From NCBI GenBank assembly GCA_029781075.1, contig JAKOXJ010000070.1, positions 1 through 13,192 on the forward strand: 13,192 nucleotides of DNA, in the 5' to 3' direction. A program made the position numbers and the translations under genes. Origin of the DNA: a bacterium. Its GTDB lineage: Bacteria > Patescibacteriota > Saccharimonadia > Saccharimonadales > HK-STAS-PATE-42. This document shows, piece after piece, positions 1 to 6,442 of the stretch (position 1 is the first letter of the stretch; every line of letters starts with the position of its first letter). Under the pieces are notes generated by a model. That model did no database searches. It was not told the DNA's origin and saw nothing but the letters and a program-made list of their open reading frames with translations.

Positions 1-394
1 TCATGCCTAGTAGATTTGAGATTGCGCTTGGATTAGATCGTAGGAACCAAGTGTGTACAGCCGGTACCTCTAGCTTAATGTGCGCCATGCGCTCACGTCT
101 TGCATTAGAGTTAGTGACAAGCCTGCCCTTCTTATCAACGGCCATGTCTCGAGCACGAACACCTTTGAAGCGTGGATCATGCTGAGAGATATTCTTTGAT
201 GGACCAAAGATCTTTTCGCAGAATAAACCATCTTTCTCTGGCTTGTTAGTCCTATAGTTAATAGTTTCTGATTTGGTCACTTCTCCATAAGAAAGATCAA
301 GGATCCTTTGTGGTGAGGCAACTGTCAATTTGATCTCGTCGAAATCTGAGAGTACTGTGCTTGTGTCGTCGTAATGTGAATTTGTTGGTGTCAT
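1..394 (-). CDS. rpoC: RNA polymerase beta' subunit (RpoC), N-terminal part, runs off window
   Basis: First 131 codons of the DNA-directed RNA polymerase beta' subunit, the largest subunit of the core enzyme. The gene starts at the ATG complementary to 392-394, with an AAGG Shine-Dalgarno-like sequence about 9 nt upstream, and continues off the left edge. Diagnostic motifs are LSYGEV (35-39 region), ETINYRTNKPEKDGLFCEKI (residues 43-62), IFGP (62-65), ARRERMAHIKL (98-108) and HTWFLRSNPS (114-123), all in the order of the beta' N-terminus. Between FGP and RRERM, bacterial RpoC normally has a zinc ribbon of the CxCG...CxxCG type. Here the segment (about residues 68-97) has nearly the usual length but contains no cysteine. 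It lies 43 nt downstream of rpoB on the same strand, the classical rpoBC operon order. The identity is secure; the loss of the zinc ribbon is read directly from the translation. Confidence 0.97.
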   Translation of the reverse strand, partial: MTPTNSHYDDTSTVLSDFDEIKLTVASPQRILDLSYGEVTKSETINYRTNKPEKDGLFCEKIFGPSKNISQHDPRFKGVRARDMAVDKKGRLVTNSNARRERMAHIKLEVPAVHTWFLRSNPSAISNLLGM

Positions 395-437
395 ATTTTT
401 ATACCTTAAGTTCTTTCGTAATTTTTATTACTTAAAC

Positions 438-3400
438 TTATGCTTGGTCCTCCTCTTCTTTCGCCTCAACCTCATCAGCTAGATCTTGGTTGTCTTCTTC
501 GGTTTCAGACTCACTGCCTGAAAAATCGGAACTTAGGCCTGATACATCTATATCATTTGGGCTTAAGGAGCTTTCGGCCTCAATTGCTTCTTCTACCTCG
601 CTACTTACCGGTGTCTCTTGCTGTGATAGATCTTCAATTAGATCTTCTGCTTCTGTGGTCTTACTTTCAGAACTAGCAGCATGAGTGGCTTCATATCTAT
701 CTCCTACTAGCTGGACATCAAGACCTAAACCTTGAAGCTCGCTAACGAGAACCTTGAAGCTTTCTGGTAACTTAGAGCTGACGATCTTTCTAGACTTAAC
801 TAGAGACTCGTAAGCCTTTGATCTACCAACCATGTCATCAGACTTAATTGTTAGCATTTCTTGTAGGACGTTGGCAGCTCCGAATGCCTCGAGAGCCCAA
901 ACTTCCATTTCTCCGAAACGCTGACCTCCAAACTGTGCCTTACCACCGAGTGGCTGCTGTGTAACCTTGGTGTATGGACCAATTGAACGAGCGTGGATCT
1001 TGTTTTCGATCATGTGCTCGAGCTTGAGCATGTGCATGTAACCGATAGCTGTTCTTTCTTCAAAAGCTTCCCCAGTTCGACCGTCGTAAAGCTGAACCTT
1101 GCCATCCTCTTCGAACCCGGCCTTTTTGAGCTCAGCCTTAATCTGCTCGGTCGTAACACGGTTAAATGATGGTGAAGCAACTTTATAGCCAAGAGCTTTT
1201 GCGGCCAGAGACAGATGCATTTCGAAGACCTGACCAAGGTTCATGCGGCTTGGTACTCCAAGCGGAGTTAGGACCATATCAACCGGCTGTCCATCTTCGG
1301 TAAATGGCATGTCCTCAACTGGAAGGATTTTGGCGATTGTACCCTTATTTCCATAACGTCCAGCGAACTTATCTCCAACTTCGACTTTTGCCATGTGGGC
1401 AACGAAGACTTGGACCTGCATTAATACGTCAGACCTAAGATTGTGTCCACCTTCACGAGTGAAGATCTTAACGTCAACAACTTTTCCGCTCTTGCCGTTT
1501 GGCATTCTTAGAGAGGTATCTTTTACGTCTTTAGCATTGTCTCCGAAGATTGCACGAAGTAGCCTCTCTTCACCAGAAAGTTCCGTTTCTCCCTTTGGTG
1601 TAATCTTACCAACTAGGATATCTCCAGCCTTTACTTCTGCACCAACACTGACGATACCAAATTCGTCAAGGTGTCGGAGTGATTCTTCTGAAGCATTAGG
1701 GATATCGCGTGAAACTTGTTCTCGTCCGAGCTTAGTCTCGCGGACGTCTAGCTGGAAGTCTTCAATATGAATAGAGGTGTACTCGTCATCGCGCACTAGG
1801 CGCTCAGAGATAACGATTGAATCTTCGAAGTTGTAACCTTCCCATGGCATGAATGCTACAAGTACATCTTTTCCTAGGGCTAGTTCACCTTGAGCAACGC
1901 TCATACCTTCGATTAGAGCCTGCCCTTTTTTGACTTTGTCGCCAGGCTTTACGACAACCTTCTGGTTGATACTCGTGCCATCATTGCTTCTGACAAAGTG
2001 CTGAGGCTCGTAAGACTTGCTGCCAGATTTTGTGTATTTGACTGTTAACTTATTTGCATCAGAGTAGATTACTTCTCCATCTTCTTCTGCTACTACTAAC
2101 TGACCTGTACTTCTAGCAACTTCGTGTTCAAGACCAGTTCCAACGATTGGGGATTCTGTCTTAATGAGTGGTACTGCCTGACGTTGCATGTTTGCACCCA
2201 TAAGCGCACGTTTAGCTTCGTTTGTTTCGATGAATGGGATTAGGGCGGCAGAAGTTCCTAGGCTCTCTGATTGAGAGGCATCGATGTGAGTTAGGTCGGC
2301 AGAATCAACCTCTTCTGGCTTAAACCCGACACGAGCAGCAACACGATCTGAGGTAATCTTGCCAGCATCGTTTACTTCAATATTTGACGAGGCAATAACT
2401 GCGCTCTTTTCTCCTTCGACATCTAAATATTCGATCTCATCAGTAAGCTTACCTTTAACGACTTTTCTGTAAGGAGCCTCAATAAAACCAAACTCATTAA
2501 TTCTGGCATAAGAAGCCATAGTTAGTACTAGACCGATGTTCGGACCTTCTGGAGTTTCGATAGTACAGATTCTTCCGTAGTGAGTAGCGTGAGTATCACG
2601 AACTTCGAAACCAGCACGCTCACGAGTTAGACCTCCGGTTCCAAGAGAAGTAATCCTTCTCTTATTAGAAAGCTCTCTTAGTGCATTGGTCTGTTCCATG
2701 TATTGTGAAAGCTGACCGGTGTTAAAGAACTCGTGGACAGATGCAACTACTGGTCGAGAGTTTACTAGAGATACTGGAGTCGCAGTCTCAACATCAGCGA
2801 GAGTCATTCTATCTTTAATGTTCTTTTCTAAACGAAGAAGTCCTTTTCTAAATTGTTGCTCGAGAAGCTCACCGACTAGACGGACTCGACGATTAGCAAG
2901 ACTGTCCATGTCGTCAGCTGGCTCTTGTGAATTGTTAAGACGGATTAGCTCCCTAATTGTGGCGACTAGATCTTCTTTTCTTAAGACTCGGCCTTCTGGA
3001 GTAAATGGTGCCTCCAGGCCAAGACGTCGGTTGATCTTATATCGACCTACTTTGCCTAGATCAAATCTTTTGAAGTTAAAGAGCATGCTGTCAATAAGTG
3101 ATTTGGCATTATCAACAGTGGCCATTTCTCCAGGGCGAAGACGGCTAAAGACTTCGATAAGAGCTTCTGCTTGGTTGTTTGTATTATCTTTTTTGATTGT
3201 CTCTTTAATGAAGTCAATGTCTCCGTTGTTTACATCTTTAAAGGTATCTTCAATCTCTTTATTGGATGTGAATCCAGTGGCTTTTAGGAAGGTAGTTAGG
3301 GGTATCTTCCTTCTCTTATCAATCTTCACGCTTAAAGTCCCGTTAGCAGCAGTTTCAAACTCCATCCATGATCCACGAACTGGGTTGATCTTGGCACTAT

Positions 3401-3899
3401 AGAGCCTCTTGCCAAGTGATGACTCGCTCATACTGAACATCACACCTGGTGATCTAACGAGCTGACCAACGACAACCCTCTCTGCTCCGTTAATAACAAA
3501 GCTTCCTCTTTCAGTCATCCATGGGTATTGACCCATGTAAATATGAGCCTCTTTAACTTCTCCAGTTGCTTTATTGATTAGTTCGGCACGGATTTTTAGG
3601 GATGCTTCGAAAGTCGTGTTATTGGTTCTTGCTTCGAGCTCTGATGTCTCTGGGTCATCAAATGCATAATCTAGCAGTTTAAGCTCCATTTTATCACCAG
3701 TGTAATCGGTTATAGAGCTAAACTCTGAAAGAACTTCTCCTAGGCCTCGTGTAACAAAGTCTTTAAAAGATGAGACTTGATGCTCAATCTGGTCTGGAAG
3801 TGAGATGGCGTCAAGGCTTTTATTAAAGAACTTTCGGCCGTTTTTAATTATTTCTTTGTCTTTTGCTGTTTTAGTTGTTTTTGTGGTGCTAGTTGCCAT
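438..3899 (-). CDS. rpoB: RNA polymerase beta subunit (RpoB)
   Basis: Complete 1153-residue beta subunit of core RNA polymerase, which forms the active-site cleft with beta'. Motifs in order: PDQIEHQVSSFKDFV (35-49), INGAERVVVGQLVRSPGV (136-153), the rifampicin-pocket region (about 393-424: GQLSQYMEQTN, then NKRRITSLG, then GGLTRERAGFEVRD), IETPEGPNIGLV, MPWEGYNFEDSIVISE, KGETELSGEERLLRAIFG, AGRYGNKG, LGVPSRMNLGQ, the KVTQQPLGGKAQFGGQRFGE catalytic region and MEVWALEAFGAANVLQEMLT. The large lineage-specific inserts of E. coli beta are absent. Pocket residues differ from E. coli at D516 (E402 here), S522 (R408), H526 (N412) and S531 (T417). After the conserved end (...LVGDRYE) there is an acidic, Ser/Glu-rich tail of about 83 residues (1071-1153). 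The ATG is the only good start, but its ribosome-binding site is weak: a GGGGG run lies about 14 nt upstream. rpoC follows after 43 nt. The genes rplJ and rplL, usual upstream neighbours, are not present. Confidence 0.98.
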   Translation of the reverse strand: MATSTTKTTKTAKDKEIIKNGRKFFNKSLDAISLPDQIEHQVSSFKDFVTRGLGEVLSEFSSITDYTGDKMELKLLDYAFDDPETSELEARTNNTTFEASLKIRAELINKATGEVKEAHIYMGQYPWMTERGSFVINGAERVVVGQLVRSPGVMFSMSESSLGKRLYSAKINPVRGSWMEFETAANGTLSVKIDKRRKIPLTTFLKATGFTSNKEIEDTFKDVNNGDIDFIKETIKKDNTNNQAEALIEVFSRLRPGEMATVDNAKSLIDSMLFNFKRFDLGKVGRYKINRRLGLEAPFTPEGRVLRKEDLVATIRELIRLNNSQEPADDMDSLANRRVRLVGELLEQQFRKGLLRLEKNIKDRMTLADVETATPVSLVNSRPVVASVHEFFNTGQLSQYMEQTNALRELSNKRRITSLGTGGLTRERAGFEVRDTHATHYGRICTIETPEGPNIGLVLTMASYARINEFGFIEAPYRKVVKGKLTDEIEYLDVEGEKSAVIASSNIEVNDAGKITSDRVAARVGFKPEEVDSADLTHIDASQSESLGTSAALIPFIETNEAKRALMGANMQRQAVPLIKTESPIVGTGLEHEVARSTGQLVVAEEDGEVIYSDANKLTVKYTKSGSKSYEPQHFVRSNDGTSINQKVVVKPGDKVKKGQALIEGMSVAQGELALGKDVLVAFMPWEGYNFEDSIVISERLVRDDEYTSIHIEDFQLDVRETKLGREQVSRDIPNASEESLRHLDEFGIVSVGAEVKAGDILVGKITPKGETELSGEERLLRAIFGDNAKDVKDTSLRMPNGKSGKVVDVKIFTREGGHNLRSDVLMQVQVFVAHMAKVEVGDKFAGRYGNKGTIAKILPVEDMPFTEDGQPVDMVLTPLGVPSRMNLGQVFEMHLSLAAKALGYKVASPSFNRVTTEQIKAELKKAGFEEDGKVQLYDGRTGEAFEERTAIGYMHMLKLEHMIENKIHARSIGPYTKVTQQPLGGKAQFGGQRFGEMEVWALEAFGAANVLQEMLTIKSDDMVGRSKAYESLVKSRKIVSSKLPESFKVLVSELQGLGLDVQLVGDRYEATHAASSESKTTEAEDLIEDLSQQETPVSSEVEEAIEAESSLSPNDIDVSGLSSDFSGSESETEEDNQDLADEVEAKEEEDQA

Positions 3900-4112
3900 A
3901 AAGATCTTGGATTACCCCCAGTTTTAGATATTTAGATTTTTATAATGTGCAGTGCCTAAAAAGAATGAACCGAATTCTAATTAGAGTCTGCTTAATACTC
4001 TTGAACCTCAAGAGAAAAGGATTTTTTGTTTTAGCTGAAGTCCCCTATCAAAGACGAGTGGATGGCCATCCAAAGAGCTCGTAATTCTTCAAAAACTACT
4101 TCGTTAAAGATT
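3900..4112 (-). promoter_or_regulatory. Long structured 5' leader of rpoB mRNA
   Basis: If transcription starts just downstream of the extended -10 at 4113-4121, rpoB carries an untranslated leader of about 205 nt. Two hairpin-forming elements are visible. The first is a 14-bp palindrome TGGATGGCCATCCA (4059-4072), flanked by ACGAG/CTCGT arms (4078-4082 and 4054-4058) that add five pairs with a 5-nt bulge on one side. The second is a perfect 7-bp stem CTCTTGA/TCAAGAG with a 3-nt loop (3998-4014). Neither is followed by a U-run in the rpoB direction, so they are not simple terminators. An alternative pairing between TTGGAT near 4068-4073 and ATCCAA just before the start codon (3904-3913 region) is possible. 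No known riboswitch class or coding sequence was recognised in this gap. Confidence 0.45.
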
Positions 4113-4121
4113 ATTCTATCA
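4113..4121 (-). promoter_or_regulatory. Candidate extended -10 promoter for rpoBC
   Basis: On the minus strand the sequence reads TGATAGAAT: an extended -10 TG motif, one spacer base and the hexamer TAGAAT. It lies about 50 nt past the stop codon of the surface-protein gene. No good -35 is present at 16-18 bp, as is normal for extended -10 promoters. The same TGnTAnnnT pattern precedes several other genes in this window, which supports the call. Confidence 0.5.
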
Positions 4122-4168
4122 GATTGATGCAGTACTTGGAAAGAGTGTGAGTCTATTTTCTATAAAAC

Positions 4169-5008
4169 CTAATGTCTTAGCTTAAGTTTCTTAGCTACAA
4201 CAAAGGTTAGGAAAATTGAAGAAATGGCTATGGACGTTGCAATAATAATACCTACTTCTATCCCTGTTTTTGGTGGAGTGGGGGTAGATTGTGTTGTGTC
4301 AACTTGTGAAGTTGATGGATAACAGTCTGAATCATTATAGTTTACCTCTAAATAAGCATAGTCCAGTTCACCAGTTGTTAGGACTGGGTACTGCTCACCT
4401 ATAGTAACAACTATTCTAGAATCAGCGTCGGTTAGCTCGCTATAGTTTGGTGTAACCTGTGTAGTCATAGATTCGTGGGTGAGGGTAATTGGTGGATTAC
4501 CACTATATGTGCCACTCGTCATATATTGACTACTAACTAACCCACCGAATGATGTGTCTGTTTGGGCAAAGGTTGATGGTGGAGTAAAGCTGGCATGGAG
4601 TGTGCCAGAACTTTCTGGTATGAATAAGGCGGCTGCGGCATCATTCTCTGCTACATTACCACTCTGAGACCAATAGGCATGCACTGTAACTGAATTTATA
4701 GTAGCCTCTGGACATATTTTATCCTTCTGATAATCCAGAAATATATAGGAATCACCATAATCTGGGCCAGGGCCAGGGCCAGGGCTAGAAGGATCAAAAG
4801 TGGCCGTTTGACCGTCAAGGGCAAGGGAGTTGCCTACGTTGCTTACGCCTCCACCAAAATCACCTACTGTATCCACAATGGCATGTCCTATAGTAGCGTT
4901 TGTTGGAGCTAAAACAACTGTCTGATTCTGTGCATGCACTGAAAGACTCGAGCTAGAAATTAAGGCAACTATTATAGTTGGTATGAGAAGATTTTTTTTG
5001 AGATTCAT
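4169..5008 (-). CDS. Sortase-anchored surface protein with PPKTG sorting signal
   Basis: A 279-residue secreted protein predicted to be attached to the cell surface. Residues 1-26 form a signal peptide (positive MNLKK, hydrophobic core, cleavage expected after VHA26). The C-terminus is a classic sorting signal in layout: PPKTG at 245-249, a hydrophobic membrane segment (about 251-272) and a positive tail (KKLKLRH). The motif lacks the leucine of LPXTG. The ectodomain is rich in Ser/Thr/Asn/Gly and in alternating beta-like stretches (TINSVTVHAYW, SRIVVTIGEQYPVLTTGELDYAYLEVNY), which suggests a beta-sandwich. Its only two cysteines, C99 and C229, bracket that domain and could form a disulfide. 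A Pro-Gly linker (75-83) is encoded by a hexanucleotide repeat. It stands alone between rpoB and a divergent gene. The natural partner is the sortase encoded at 8706-9875. Ligand and function are unknown; adhesion to a host or partner cell is a guess. Confidence 0.8.
   Translation of the reverse strand: MNLKKNLLIPTIIVALISSSSLSVHAQNQTVVLAPTNATIGHAIVDTVGDFGGGVSNVGNSLALDGQTATFDPSSPGPGPGPDYGDSYIFLDYQKDKICPEATINSVTVHAYWSQSGNVAENDAAAALFIPESSGTLHASFTPPSTFAQTDTSFGGLVSSQYMTSGTYSGNPPITLTHESMTTQVTPNYSELTDADSRIVVTIGEQYPVLTTGELDYAYLEVNYNDSDCYPSTSQVDTTQSTPTPPKTGIEVGIIIATSIAISSIFLTFVVAKKLKLRH
4764..4781 (+). repeat. (GGGCCA)3 tandem hexanucleotide inside surface-protein gene
   Basis: Three exact GGGCCA units followed by a partial GGGC. 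On the coding (minus) strand they encode the PGPGPG part of the linker at residues 75-83. Because the unit is 6 bp, copy-number change would lengthen or shorten the linker without shifting the frame. Confidence 0.8.
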
Positions 5009-5064
5009 ATGGTTTATATCTTAAATATTGATATTCGGATTTCTTGAATGAATCTCAAAAAATC

Positions 5065-5093
5065 TGAGCACACTTTTTTATATATGCTATGAT
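5065..5093 (+). promoter_or_regulatory. Candidate promoter for the polyprenol-kinase-like gene
   Basis: The -10 is TATGAT (5088-5093), preceded by TGC, giving an extended -10 (TGCTATGAT, 5085-5093). A weak -35-like TGAGCA lies at 5065-5070 with a 17-bp spacer. Transcription would start near 5100, leaving a leader of about 55 nt before the ATG at 5155. Confidence 0.5.
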
Positions 5094-5154
5094 TTAGCTT
5101 AAGTTTATCAACAAAATGTAAGTCATATTGAATACACCTTAGAGTGTTGTAAAA

Positions 5155-5763
5155 ATGAATAGGACTATAAAAGAAGTTAGCACTAAGTTCAGCCCGATTA
5201 GCCTCTTTAAAGAGCTTGCCAGAAAATCGATACATGTATGCGCCTGCTCTGTGGCCCTATTTTTGGTAGGCAAGAATATGACGATTCTAGAAATACTCTT
5301 CTTGCCTTTTATGGCTCTTGGATTCTACATCTCAGAGAAGATTGAGTTCTTTGGAAAGAATATTTCTTTTGGGAAAGAGAGAAAATGGGGTGGGATCCTA
5401 TTGGCATTTGGGTTGAGTATGGTGATGCTAGCTCCAGTAGACTATGAAGTTAAGAAGTTCGCAATTCTTGTCCTGATGATTGCTGACGTAATGGCAGCTA
5501 TTATCGGTAAGTTAATACCAATCAAGAAGGTGGAGGTTCTAGAAGCTTATAAGTCTGTTGGTGGGAGCATGGCCTTTGCGGTGGGAGTATTTATTGCTCT
5601 TATACTTAGTTTCGGTGGATCGGCCTCTTTTGAGTTGATCTGGTGGCAAGTAGCCTTACTTATATTAGTTTTGGAAGTGTTTGAGTTTTTAAACTGGAGA
5701 GGAATTGATAATGTGACACTACCTATTGCTGCTATGAGCCTGTCGGTTATTTTATTTGCTTAA
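5155..5763 (+). CDS. Polyprenol/dolichol/phytol kinase-like CTP-dependent membrane enzyme
   Basis: A 202-residue multi-pass membrane protein with the layout of the dolichol kinase/phytol kinase family (related to CTP_transf_1, phosphatidate cytidylyltransferase-like proteins). These enzymes use CTP to phosphorylate an isoprenoid alcohol. Diagnostic stretches are ELARKSIH (20-27), the IADVMAAIIGK block (109-119) with its conserved Asp111, KSVGGSMAF (133-141) in the position of the family's K-x-x-E-G-S motif, and DNVTLPI (185-191) near the C-terminus. Five to six hydrophobic segments separate these motifs, and the length fits bacterial members. The ribosome-binding site is weak (AGAG about 10 nt upstream). 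Its TAA stop overlaps the TAA of convergent recX within the palindrome TTAA. The substrate cannot be read from sequence. Undecaprenol recycling or salvage of host isoprenols are both possible; a cytidylyltransferase activity is the alternative. Confidence 0.72.
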   Translation: MNRTIKEVSTKFSPISLFKELARKSIHVCACSVALFLVGKNMTILEILFLPFMALGFYISEKIEFFGKNISFGKERKWGGILLAFGLSMVMLAPVDYEVKKFAILVLMIADVMAAIIGKLIPIKKVEVLEAYKSVGGSMAFAVGVFIALILSFGGSASFELIWWQVALLILVLEVFEFLNWRGIDNVTLPIAAMSLSVILFA

Positions 5764-6371
5764 TTATTGGTCTCTTCGAGGATCTCTTTGATCTGTGAAT
5801 ACTTGAAACCTTTTGAGGCCAGATAACTCATTAACTTTTGCTCTGAATCGTATTTGCCTCTTTTCTTATTTAGCAATTCTCTTAAAGAGTTCTCCTCATC
5901 CTCTTTGTTGAAGTTTTCTTCTATTACTTCTGTGGCGAGGCTTGAGTTGATACCTTTTTGAGCTAGCTCTGCCTTTAACTTTAGAGTAGATGTTGAACGT
6001 GTATTCTTTCGACCATTAACCCACCAGACGGCGAAGTCTTTATCGTTTAAATACTTATCTTCTTTTAGTTTATTGACTAGTGCGTCTATCTCTTCTGAAT
6101 CTAGTTTTTTTTGACGAAGCTTTGTCCTTATCTCATATTCTGATCTTGGACGAGCGTAAACTAGACTAATTACTTGAAGATATTGAGCAGTGAATCTGGA
6201 GAGTTTTTTAAGATCAGAAAGTAGTGAATCTGTGATCTCTTTATTTACTCTTACTGTTTTATAATCGGCTAGCTGTGAGACAGTTAAAGAGAAGTTATAT
6301 TTGCCGTCAATATATACTGAAACTTTGTCTGGATTCTTTATTTGGGTTTTTATATCAGTAACAACTGGCAT
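5760..6371 (-). CDS. recX: RecX family regulatory protein
   Basis: A 203-residue cytosolic protein matching RecX, which binds RecA filaments and modulates recombination. RecX proteins consist of three-helix repeats. Visible here are the first repeat with ARPRSEYEIRTKLRQK (about 73-88) followed by LVNKLKEDKYLNDKDFAVWWV (split between the conserved L-x-E-x-x-Y-L-x-D-x-x-F pattern), the RSTSTLKLKAELAQKGI segment of the second repeat, and a C-terminal repeat with YLASKGFKYSQIKEILEE. The N-terminal 60 residues (MPVVTDIKTQ..., VYIDGKYNFSLT) form a small beta-rich extension common in many RecX proteins. A consensus TATAAT lies only 8 nt upstream of the ATG, so the mRNA is probably leaderless. The gene is divergent from the unknown gene at 6443 and convergent, with a 4-nt overlap, with the kinase-like gene. 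recA is not in the window. Confidence 0.85.
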   Translation of the reverse strand: MPVVTDIKTQIKNPDKVSVYIDGKYNFSLTVSQLADYKTVRVNKEITDSLLSDLKKLSRFTAQYLQVISLVYARPRSEYEIRTKLRQKKLDSEEIDALVNKLKEDKYLNDKDFAVWWVNGRKNTRSTSTLKLKAELAQKGINSSLATEVIEENFNKEDEENSLRELLNKKRGKYDSEQKLMSYLASKGFKYSQIKEILEETNN

Positions 6372-6379
6372 GATCTTTT

Positions 6380-6385
6380 ATTATA
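6380..6385 (-). promoter_or_regulatory. recX -10 element, implying a leaderless transcript
   Basis: The minus strand reads TATAAT, a perfect -10 consensus. Its last base is separated from the recX ATG by only 8 nt (6372-6379). Normal spacing from -10 to start of transcription would place the first base one or two nt before the ATG. No Shine-Dalgarno sequence is present. The -35 is poor (GCCTGA at 17 bp or CTGACT at 15 bp) and overlaps the adjacent palindrome. Confidence 0.5.
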
Positions 6386-6399
6386 GAACTTTTTCTTTG

Positions 6400-6416
6400 A
6401 AGTCAGGCCCTGACTT
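6400..6416. repeat. 17-bp palindrome between recX and the divergent unknown gene
   Basis: Perfect 8-bp arms AAGTCAGG and CCTGACTT with one central C. It sits in the 53-71 bp divergent gap where both -35 regions would fall, so it is a good candidate operator for a dimeric regulator. It does not match the Gram-negative or Gram-positive LexA box consensus that I know. Confidence 0.5.
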
Positions 6417-6425
6417 TCTGCAGCG

Positions 6426-6434
6426 TGATAGACT
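6426..6434 (+). promoter_or_regulatory. Possible extended -10 for the gene at 6443
   Basis: The sequence TGATAGACT has the TGnTAnnnT layout and ends 8 nt before the ATG at 6443. If it is used, the transcript would begin at or 1-2 nt before that ATG. It would also exclude the upstream GTG (6425) as a start. This is a weak call that rests on similarity to TGATAGAAT upstream of rpoB. Confidence 0.3.
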
Positions 6435-6442
6435 TAAGGGTA

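Noticed and set aside
2719..3402. Open frame of 227 codons on the strand opposite rpoB
   Set aside because: It lies wholly within conserved rpoB sequence, has no family resemblance and has a composition expected of an antisense shadow.
3998..4014. 7-bp hairpin near AT-rich sequence as an intrinsic terminator
   Set aside because: On the minus strand no U-run follows it. The T-run (4022-4027) follows on the plus strand, where no gene needs termination. It is kept only as part of the rpoB leader.
4177..5106. 13-bp direct repeat TTAGCTTAAGTTT at 4177-4189 and 5094-5106, bracketing the PPKTG surface gene
   Set aside because: One copy is inside the coding sequence. About one 13-base match is expected by chance in a window of this size, more with AT-rich sequence, and there are no other signs of transposition.
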